From assembly GCA_018397055.1 (NCBI GenBank), contig JAGTQS010000078.1, forward strand, positions 1 to 5,543: a DNA stretch of 5,543 bases. Reading direction: 5' to 3'. The notes below the pieces were generated by a model. It was not told where the DNA came from and made no database searches. It saw only the letters and a list, made by a program, of their open reading frames with translations. Made by a program: the position numbers and the translations under genes. Source of the stretch: Candidatus Bathyarchaeota archaeon (lineage in GTDB: Archaea; Thermoproteota; Bathyarchaeia; Bathyarchaeales; DTEX01). Shown one piece after another: positions 1-5,151 of this stretch (positions are counted from its first letter, which is position 1; each line of letters begins with the position of its first letter).

Positions 1-80
1 TTTCTAGTTAGTTTTATATCTTAATTCAAAAGGAACGTGCTTCATCGATTTTGATTTTTGTTCATTTAGTTCAGTGCTAA

Positions 81-97
81 ACGAAAAATATATATGT
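81..97 (+). promoter_or_regulatory. Candidate archaeal BRE/TATA promoter of the sulfur operon
   Basis: A purine-rich CGAAAA stretch that resembles a BRE runs directly into an alternating TATATAT tract around 89-95. An archaeal TATA box here would start transcription about 25 nt downstream, near 115-120, giving a leader of roughly 135 nt before the TTG start at 253. A second TATA-like tract, TATATAATA at 121-129, is an alternative. The call rests on base pattern and position only, and AT-rich leaders give many such matches by chance. Confidence 0.4.
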
Positions 98-170
98 TAG
101 TGAATAATATTTTGACCAATTATATAATAGAATATATGGAGGAATTTTACTCAACACGGTATCTAAAAAG

Positions 171-219
171 GATTGGCAAATTAAGTCATACCTCAAATAT
201 TTTTACGTGTTTGCCAATC
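171..219 (+). repeat. Perfect 10-bp inverted repeat in the operon leader
   Basis: GATTGGCAAA at 171-180 is exactly complementary to TTTGCCAATC at 210-219, with 29 nt between the arms. A G-T pair (170/220) and an A-T pair (169/221) extend the stem to 12. It ends 20 nt before the GGAGGT ribosome site of the first gene. In RNA it would form a leader stem-loop; in DNA it could be a widely spaced operator. It matches no riboswitch class that I recognise. Confidence 0.55.
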
Positions 220-239
220 TTGGACGGTCAAAAAATTTT

Positions 240-245
240 GGAGGT
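240..245 (+). promoter_or_regulatory. Shine-Dalgarno site fixing a TTG start
   Basis: GGAGGT lies 7 nt upstream of the TTG at 253-255, which is in the frame of the homocysteine-biosynthesis protein. The upstream in-frame ATG codons at 94 and 136 have no comparable site in front of them. This favours 253 as the true start, and it agrees with where family similarity begins. Confidence 0.75.
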
Positions 246-252
246 AAACATT

Positions 253-1788
253 TTGTCTGAAAGTGGAAAAACAGAAACAATTAGAACAATTGATGAAATA
301 AATGAAAAAATCCGAAAAGGAGACGCAGTTGTGTTAACAGCTGAAGAGATGATTAGGCTGGTTGAGAGCAGTGGGGTTGATGTTGCAGCTAAGGAGGTCG
401 ATGTTGTTACTTCTGGAACTTTTGGGGCAATGTGTAGCTCTGGTGTTTTTCTTAACTTTGGACATTCCGATCCGCCAATTAAGATGACTCAATGTTGGCT
501 TAATGATGTTCCAGTGTACAAAGGAATAGCTGCAGTTGACGGTTACCTTGGCGCTACAGTTTTAAGCGAAACCTTAGGGTTCGAGTACGGCGGGGGACAT
601 GTCATTGAAGACCTTGTCTCTGGTAAAGAAATTCAGCTTCGAGCTGAATCTTATGGAACTGACTGTTATCCTAGAAGACATATTGAGACAACAATTACCA
701 TTGATGATTTGAACCAAGCTATGCTTTTGAACCCTAGAAACTGTTACCAAAGATATGACGCCGCAACAAACAGTACAGACCGAGTGTTATACACTTACAT
801 GGGAACTTTGCTTCCAAACTACGGAAACATAACATTTTCTGGCGCTGGACAACTGAATCCTCTATGTAAAGACCCGAATTACGAGACTTTAGGGATTGGG
901 ACGCGAATTTTTCTTGGTGGAGGAATTGGATACATAATAGGAGAAGGAACCCAGCACAATCCTATCACTGGCTTTGGAACATTGATGGTTAAGGGCGACT
1001 TGAAACAAATGAGCAGTCGATTCCTCCGCGGGTCTTCTTTTTATCGATATGGAGTAAGCCTTTACGTTGGAGTCGGAATTCCAATACCTATCCTCAATGA
1101 AAAGATCGCCTCAACGACAGCTGTGAAAGATGAAAATATTTTTGTCTCCGTTAAGGATTATGGCATTCCTTCTAGACCTGACTTAAGGCCGTCTGTGAAA
1201 AAAGTCTCATACGCTGATTTGAGGTCTGGAAAGGTTGAAATTAAGGGTAAAGGTGTACCTTCTTCATCATTGTCGAGCTACAAAATGGCTGTTGAAATCT
1301 CCGAGGTTTTAAAGAAATGGATTCAAGACGGAAGGTTCCTACTTACTGCCCCCGTTGAAAAACTTCCTAAACAAAGCGTTGTTAAGCCTTTAGAAATAAG
1401 GAAGAAAGAACCAAAGGTTTCAGAAATAATGAGAACCAACGTGATCACAGCAAATCCAGATGACGATGTGAAGGAGATTGCGAAGAAGCTTGTTGAAAAA
1501 GGAATTGATCATCTTCCAGTCGTTGACGGCGCTAGGAAACTAGAAGGTATAGTTACCTCGTGGGATCTCGCGAGAGCTTTGGCCAGTGACAAAAAAAGGC
1601 TTGAAGAGATCATGACGAAGAAGGTAATTACAGTTTTTCAAAACGAATCTATTGATGTCGTGGCAAGGAAGATGGCTAAACATAACATCTCAGGAGTGCC
1701 AGTTGTCGATAAAGAAAACCATGTGATAGGAATTGTAACAACGGATGACATTTCCAAGAAACTAGTAGGAGGAAGAACTACGATATGA
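253..1788 (+). CDS. Homocysteine biosynthesis protein, DUF39/COG1900 with C-terminal CBS pair (MA1821-like)
   Basis: This protein belongs to the family that incorporates sulfide sulfur into aspartate semialdehyde to give homocysteine in methanogens, as studied for Methanosarcina acetivorans MA1821. The TTG start gives 511 residues. The DUF39 domain fills about residues 10-345, beginning with TIDEINEKIRKGDAVVLTAEE and including GAMCSSG, MTQCW and TDCYPRRH. Cysteines fall at 61, 81, 138, 164 and 205. As I recall, the key cysteines of MA1821 are Cys54 and Cys131; C61 and C138 have the same 77-residue spacing, which also supports this start. Two CBS domains follow at about 388-443 and 448-507, each opening with an IM(R/T) motif, and probably sense an adenosyl ligand. 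The protein is cytoplasmic, with no signal or membrane segment. Its stop overlaps the ferredoxin start (ATGA). The frame is open back to an ATG at 94, but those 53 codons are AT-rich, unlike the family, and contain the leader inverted repeat. Confidence 0.9.
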   Translation: MSESGKTETIRTIDEINEKIRKGDAVVLTAEEMIRLVESSGVDVAAKEVDVVTSGTFGAMCSSGVFLNFGHSDPPIKMTQCWLNDVPVYKGIAAVDGYLGATVLSETLGFEYGGGHVIEDLVSGKEIQLRAESYGTDCYPRRHIETTITIDDLNQAMLLNPRNCYQRYDAATNSTDRVLYTYMGTLLPNYGNITFSGAGQLNPLCKDPNYETLGIGTRIFLGGGIGYIIGEGTQHNPITGFGTLMVKGDLKQMSSRFLRGSSFYRYGVSLYVGVGIPIPILNEKIASTTAVKDENIFVSVKDYGIPSRPDLRPSVKKVSYADLRSGKVEIKGKGVPSSSLSSYKMAVEISEVLKKWIQDGRFLLTAPVEKLPKQSVVKPLEIRKKEPKVSEIMRTNVITANPDDDVKEIAKKLVEKGIDHLPVVDGARKLEGIVTSWDLARALASDKKRLEEIMTKKVITVFQNESIDVVARKMAKHNISGVPVVDKENHVIGIVTTDDISKKLVGGRTTI

Positions 1789-2174
1789 TTGTTCGACTTA
1801 CCTATTCGCCTGAAGTTGTTGAAAAACCTGTACTCGCAGAGGTGATTCTAAAAACTGGAGTTCCAATCAACATATTGGAAGCAAAGGTTAATGCACAAAA
1901 AGGCGAACTTGTTGTCTCAATACCTGCAAAGGGAAAAACTCTTGAACAAATTCTCGGCTTCTTTAAAGAAGCTGGGGTGATAACTCAAAAATTCACGCAA
2001 ATTTTGCAGATTGATTTTAATAAATGCACATCTTGTGGTGCCTGCATCTCGCCGTGTCCAACAAGAGCATTGAGGTTCAGTCTTGATTGGACATTAGAGT
2101 TCGACGAGGAAAAATGTGTGGCTTGCAGAACATGCGTGAATGCCTGTCCTGTTAAAGCTATTGCTGTTCCTTAA
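1785..2174 (+). CDS. NIL-domain 2x[4Fe-4S] ferredoxin (MA1822-like)
   Basis: This is a 129-residue soluble electron carrier. Residues 1-75 form a NIL domain, the small ACT-like fold also found at the end of methionine ABC importers (MetN). Residues 76-129 are a bacterial-type ferredoxin with two classic CxxCxxCxxxCP clusters, at C81/84/87/91 and C111/114/117/121. In methanogens the NIL-ferredoxin next to the DUF39-CBS gene (MA1822 beside MA1821) is needed with it for homocysteine synthesis from sulfide. The likely role is to deliver reducing power to that reaction, possibly with substrate sensing by the NIL domain. The ATG overlaps the upstream TGA, indicating translational coupling. A GGAGG at 1768-1772 sits 12 nt ahead, a slightly long spacing. 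All eight cluster cysteines are present and it ends with TAA. Confidence 0.93.
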   Translation: MIVRLTYSPEVVEKPVLAEVILKTGVPINILEAKVNAQKGELVVSIPAKGKTLEQILGFFKEAGVITQKFTQILQIDFNKCTSCGACISPCPTRALRFSLDWTLEFDEEKCVACRTCVNACPVKAIAVP

Positions 2175-2192
2175 TTTTGGCGGAAATTACTG

Positions 2193-2906
2193 ATGCAAAA
2201 ACAACTATATGAACAAGGTTTCCTGATTAGAAAATCAAAGATTCATCTTAAAAGTGATAGTGAAAAAGCGATTTTCGAAGCTATTAAGGACATAAAAAAT
2301 TATCTGAAAGAAATTATGAGTTACATAAAAATCCACCCCGAGTTCCAGCATACACTTAGACCAATTAATGTTTTGCCGGATGCTCCAGAATTAATTCGGT
2401 ACATGGCGAATTCGGCTTTGAAAGCAGGCGTTGGGCCGATGGCTTCTGTTGCGGGCGCCATTGCAGATTTCGGTATGAAGGCGATGCTTAGGTCTAATGC
2501 GAAAACAGCTGTTGTTGAGGACGGAGGCGAAATAGCTGTAACTACTGATCAGCCTGTTATAGTGGGGTTGCTTTCAAGTTATCCAGGTCTTTCAGGAAAA
2601 ATCGGCTTTTACATTGCGAAGGAAGACAGTCCTTTAGGGATTGCCACCAGCTCAAGTAAGACTGGGCGAGTTCTGAGCTTTGGCGAAGCTGATTCGGTAA
2701 CTATCGTAGCAGACAATGCGTCTTTAGCTGATGCAGCAGCTACTGCTGTTTGCAATGTTGTTGCAGGTACAGATATATGCAAATCTATTAGGCGAGGGCT
2801 AGATCGAGCTAAAGAAATTAGTGGAGTTCATGGAGTCATCATTATTCGAGAGGGTCAGATAGGACTTTGGGGAAGACTTCCAAGAATAATAAACGTAAAA
2901 GGATAG
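2193..2906 (+). CDS. UPF0280/COG2122 ApbE-like protein of sulfide assimilation (MA1715-like)
   Basis: This 237-residue cytoplasmic protein is of the UPF0280 family, related in fold and motifs to ApbE flavin transferases. Recognisable blocks are GVGPMASVAGAIAD (79-92), VVEDGGEI (107-114), SPLGIATSSSKTGRVLSFG (146-164) and LADAAATAVCNVV (178-190). The biochemical activity is not firmly established. In Methanosarcina acetivorans the COG2122 protein MA1715 has been tied to efficient sulfide assimilation, which fits its place 18 nt after the homocysteine and ferredoxin genes. Cys187 and Cys196 are the only cysteines. Family members often read GICTSSG where this one has GIATSSS, so a cysteine may be lost. 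The ribosome site is weak (GGCGG about 9 nt upstream), suggesting coupling to the gene before. It ends with TAG followed at once by TAA in the same frame. Confidence 0.88.
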   Translation: MQKQLYEQGFLIRKSKIHLKSDSEKAIFEAIKDIKNYLKEIMSYIKIHPEFQHTLRPINVLPDAPELIRYMANSALKAGVGPMASVAGAIADFGMKAMLRSNAKTAVVEDGGEIAVTTDQPVIVGLLSSYPGLSGKIGFYIAKEDSPLGIATSSSKTGRVLSFGEADSVTIVADNASLADAAATAVCNVVAGTDICKSIRRGLDRAKEISGVHGVIIIREGQIGLWGRLPRIINVKG

Positions 2907-2932
2907 TAACAATGAACGTTTTTAGTTGAAAA
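2907..2932. other. Convergent intergenic spacer
   Basis: Only 26 nt separate the sulfur operon from the convergent pheA gene. The spacer begins with the second in-frame stop (TAA, 2907-2909) and holds a short T-run on the + strand at 2919-2923, which could serve as an archaeal T-rich termination signal. There is no clear stem-loop. Transcripts from the two sides probably overlap at their 3' ends. Confidence 0.45.
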
Positions 2933-3775
2933 TCAGATGGTATTGGATATTTCAGAAGCCTTTGGATAGGAACCTAGCACTTTTACGAAGACCGCTTTGT
3001 TTCTAAGACCCTCTAATGCCTCTGTACATCGTTTTTCAGTCCTGTGCCCTTCAAAATCAAGATAGAAATTATATTCCCAAGGCTGCCTCTTTGTTGGTCT
3101 AGACTCAATTTTTGTCAGGTTTATGCCTCTTTTTGCGAATTCGCCAAGGGCTTGATATAGTGCGCCAGGGATATGTTTTGTTGAAAAAATGATAGACGTT
3201 TTATCATTTCCAGAAGCTGCAGCGTCATTTTTTGATAATACAAAGAAACGTGTAAGATTGTTTGGGGTGTCAGAGATGTTTTTGGAAAGAATTTCCATCC
3301 CGTAGATTTTTGCAGCTTTTTCTGATGCTACTGCTCCGGCGTTCATCATTCGCTTCTCTTTTATCATTTTTACACTGCCAGCTGTATCGTAGGTTGAGAT
3401 TATCTCGCAATTAAGTGTTTCAAGGAAATTTCGGCATTGAGCAAGAGCTTGTGGATGTGAATAAATGACTTTGATGTCATCAAGTTTCGTTCCCTTATTC
3501 GCAATAAGGCAATGATCAATTTTTAAGACGATTTCACCGCAAACCTTGTGGTCATACATCAAGAACAAATCATAAACTTGATTGACGCTTCCCTCAATTG
3601 AGTTTTCAATGGGAACAACGCCATACTCGGTTTCTCCTATCTCAACCTTCTTGAAAACGTCCGAAAACCCCTTGCATGGTACAGCAATTGCAGTATCACC
3701 AAAGAACTTGTAGACTGCGCTTTCGCTGTACGCCCCTGGTTCGCCTTGATATGCAATTTCTTTTTTGGGACTCAT
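2933..3775 (-). CDS. pheA: Prephenate dehydratase with ACT regulatory domain
   Basis: This enzyme converts prephenate to phenylpyruvate, the committed step to phenylalanine, in the cytoplasm. From the ATG at 3773-3775 it is 280 residues, a normal length for a single-function enzyme. The N-terminus IAYQGEPGAYSESA, the PIENSIEGSV block and the NNLTRFFVL segment carrying the catalytic TRF motif mark the dehydratase domain. The C-terminal ACT domain carries the GAL motif (GALYQAL) and the ESRP motif (ESRPTKRQPWEYNFY), which form the phenylalanine feedback site. The frame stays open to a TTG at 3841, but that start lacks a ribosome site, sits inside the transposon right-end hairpin, and would add 22 non-conserved residues. 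The ATG itself has only a weak AAGGA about 13 nt upstream. The gene converges on the sulfur operon and has an insertion element directly upstream on the same strand. It ends with TGA. Confidence 0.93.
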   Translation of the reverse strand: MSPKKEIAYQGEPGAYSESAVYKFFGDTAIAVPCKGFSDVFKKVEIGETEYGVVPIENSIEGSVNQVYDLFLMYDHKVCGEIVLKIDHCLIANKGTKLDDIKVIYSHPQALAQCRNFLETLNCEIISTYDTAGSVKMIKEKRMMNAGAVASEKAAKIYGMEILSKNISDTPNNLTRFFVLSKNDAAASGNDKTSIIFSTKHIPGALYQALGEFAKRGINLTKIESRPTKRQPWEYNFYLDFEGHRTEKRCTEALEGLRNKAVFVKVLGSYPKASEISNTI

Positions 3776-3830
3776 TTCAGTTTGGAATCCTTCGTTATTT
3801 TCTTTAGTAGGACTTCTTTTCTCTATACTG
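3776..3830 (-). promoter_or_regulatory. Remaining pheA leader next to the insertion element
   Basis: These roughly 55 nt are all that lies between the likely right end of the insertion element and the pheA ATG. They are AT-rich in contrast to the element. A weak TATA-like CAGTATAGAG occurs near 3822-3831, but no convincing BRE/TATA pair is seen. The native promoter may lie on the far side of the element, or pheA may now be read from the element. The stop of the extended tnpB frame (3804-3806) lies inside this stretch. Confidence 0.35.
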
Positions 3831-3837
3831 TGAGCTA

Positions 3838-3858
3838 CCAACCCCTGAAGGGTGTTGG
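3838..3858. repeat. Right-end subterminal hairpin with one-base bulge
   Basis: CCAAC (3838-3842) pairs with GTTGG (3854-3858) and CCC (3843-3845) with GGG (3850-3852), around a TGAA loop on the + strand. The only unpaired stem base is T3853 (an A on the other strand). Eight pairs with one extrahelical base is the typical form of the hairpins that IS200/IS605 TnpA binds near element ends. It also overlaps the tail of the extended tnpB frame. Confidence 0.8.
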
Positions 3859-3907
3859 CTTCCGAGCTTGCAGGCTACTATTTCTCTTGCCTGTTCATCC
3901 TCGGTTT

Positions 3908-3928
3908 GGGCTAGCTCAACTGTAGCCC
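3908..3928. repeat. Second stem-loop inside the tnpB tail
   Basis: GGGCTA (3908-3913) and TAGCCC (3923-3928) form a perfect 6-bp stem with a 9-nt loop. It lies about 50 nt inside the element from the terminal hairpin, in the part of the tnpB frame that follows the RuvC-III motif, where guide-RNA scaffolds of TnpB elements are encoded. Confidence 0.45.
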
Positions 3929-4010
3929 CTCGATCCGCGGCTTTAGCCAAAAAAGGCAGACCGATGTTTAAGGCTCCATTGTAGTCGGCGTTGAAATATT
4001 TGCAGCAATC

Positions 4011-5150
4011 CTAACACCACAAAGTAGACTGGTTGACACGTTCTGTGTTTTTTGAACAGCATTTCCAACATGTCCTTGAGCTCCAACGTTCATCAACAAC
4101 TTTTGTTAGTAGCCCCCTTTCTGCCCGCTCCTCCTCGATGAACCTGATGATTCTGCCGTAGCTCCATCGTGTTAGTAGTCTTCTCAGCCTCCTTTTTCCG
4201 TTGCCCTTGAAGTTCTGGTATTTTATGCCTTTCGGGTAGCCGACTGCCAGCAGGCATCCTTCAGATAGGTCAGTCAGCTTCTGGGCGAAAAGGCGGTCAA
4301 AATGTTGGGCGACGCGTTTTCTCTTATGCCTTAACCGCTTTAAAGCTTCGTACTTCTTTACATGCTGTAGCTGTGACACCAGTCTGTTCAATCGGTCTAG
4401 GTGATGTTTCTTTTCTCCATCATGGAGGGTTAGGAAGGATTTAGGTGTGAGTTTTTCGCCGTTTAGCAACACGGTTGCCGCGTGGCGTTTAACACCCAAA
4501 TCCACTCCCATCACGCCTGCGATGGGTCTTTCATGAACTTGATACTCCACTTTCACGTGGACGTAGAACTTAAATTCTTTCTTGACGATTTGAAAGCTCT
4601 TGATGGCGCCCCTCTCCAAAAGGCCTATATGATATCTAGCTGGGTTGAGCAATATTGTCACCCATTCGCCTCTTTTCAAGGTGGCTACGCGGATAACGTA
4701 TTTTGTCATCTTGATATTCTCCGTCCTCTCCAGCCTTCCTATACGGTAGTCAAACCAGATGGGAGTCTTCCTGTTATTGCCGTTAGTGAACGGTCGGCAG
4801 GGTTCCCTCTTCAGAAGCTTCTTAACCCATATCTCGTCTCCACGTTTTTCTGCGATCTTGAGCTTCCTTGACCATGCTCTATGTTGTTCTTCATAGCTCC
4901 GCCACATCCATAGGGCGGTGTCGCCACAGCATTGGACAAGACCCGCGCTTAACCCCGTTTGCCCCTTTATCTCAGCTTCCAAAAGGCGGTCTCTCAACTG
5001 GCTTCTAGTTCTGATGTCGTGCGCTCCGATTAACCTCGACCATGAGGCTACACCGTAAGTCAACCTGGCCGTCAACCCATCCAAAATGCTCAGCTTACGC
5101 TTCGTACTCATATAGTGAACGGGGATCTTAACGGTTTTGATTACTTGCAT
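4011..5150 (-). CDS. tnpB: TnpB RNA-guided nuclease (IS605 OrfB), interrupted by an in-frame TAG
   Basis: TnpB is the RuvC-type nuclease of IS200/IS605 elements, which cuts DNA guided by an element-derived RNA and helps retain the element. The open part is 379 residues. The N-terminal OrfB region (1-205) is followed by RuvC-I with the catalytic aspartate in GVDLGVKRHA (D217), a basic helical stretch (250-285), and RuvC-II at 299-310. That block reads LLAVGYPKGIK, with Gly304 where most TnpBs have the catalytic Glu. RFIEEERAERG (336-346) offers candidate substitute glutamates. The zinc finger begins with C361 and C364 and reaches C379; the next codon is TAG. The last cysteine and RuvC-III aspartate follow in the same frame, so the terminated product would lack both. 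The ATG at 5150 has a good site (AGGAGA) in the tnpA tail and follows the tnpA stop by 1 nt. No frameshift is seen. It may be a pseudogene, a readthrough product or a pyrrolysine protein. Confidence 0.88.
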   Translation of the reverse strand: MQVIKTVKIPVHYMSTKRKLSILDGLTARLTYGVASWSRLIGAHDIRTRSQLRDRLLEAEIKGQTGLSAGLVQCCGDTALWMWRSYEEQHRAWSRKLKIAEKRGDEIWVKKLLKREPCRPFTNGNNRKTPIWFDYRIGRLERTENIKMTKYVIRVATLKRGEWVTILLNPARYHIGLLERGAIKSFQIVKKEFKFYVHVKVEYQVHERPIAGVMGVDLGVKRHAATVLLNGEKLTPKSFLTLHDGEKKHHLDRLNRLVSQLQHVKKYEALKRLRHKRKRVAQHFDRLFAQKLTDLSEGCLLAVGYPKGIKYQNFKGNGKRRLRRLLTRWSYGRIIRFIEEERAERGLLTKVVDERWSSRTCWKCCSKNTERVNQSTLWC

Positions 5151-5151
5151 T

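Larger units (their letters stand above)
3830..3990 (-). ncRNA. Candidate omega-RNA (TnpB guide RNA) scaffold at the element right end
   Basis: TnpB proteins work with an RNA from the 3' end of the element, overlapping the tnpB tail, whose 3' extension past the element boundary acts as guide. Here the tail region holds two stem-loops: 3838-3858 at the very end, and a perfect 6-bp stem at 3908-3913/3923-3928 with a 9-nt loop. A 7-nt complement between 3831-3837 and 3912-3918 could form a pseudoknot. The position and structure are seen; that an RNA is made is inferred, and the 5' limit is arbitrary. Confidence 0.35.
3804..4013 (-). other. Continuation of the tnpB frame beyond the in-frame TAG
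   Basis: Reading on in frame after the TAG at 4011-4013 gives 68 further codons before TAA at 3804-3806. They begin DCCKYFNADYNGALNIG, which holds the last zinc-finger cysteine (382 of the joined protein) and the RuvC-III aspartate (D389, motif NADYNGALNI). A polar tail of about 50 residues follows; it runs through the right-end hairpin and finishes in host DNA. The joined protein would be 448 residues counting the amber position, a usual TnpB size. The motif match shows this is genuine tnpB coding sequence. Whether it is translated is unknown. Confidence 0.85.

Noticed and set aside
229..240. Short palindrome-like CAAAA/TTTTG just before the GGAGGT site
   Set aside because: Five AT-rich pairs are readily found by chance in such sequence and would form a very weak stem.
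94..252. 53-codon N-terminal extension of the DUF39 protein from an ATG at 94
   Set aside because: It lacks a ribosome site, overlaps the likely TATA box and the leader inverted repeat, and precedes the point where family similarity begins. The TTG at 253 has GGAGGT.
2910..2932. Intrinsic hairpin terminator between the convergent genes
   Set aside because: Only a short T-run is present; no stem of useful length could be drawn.
3776..3841. 22-residue N-terminal extension of PheA from a TTG at 3841
   Set aside because: The TTG is inside the insertion-element hairpin, has no spaced ribosome site, and the extra residues do not fit the family, which starts near the ATG at 3775.
4482..4871. 129-codon open frame on the + strand
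   Set aside because: It lies wholly antisense to the well-supported tnpB, has no ribosome site and resembles no family.
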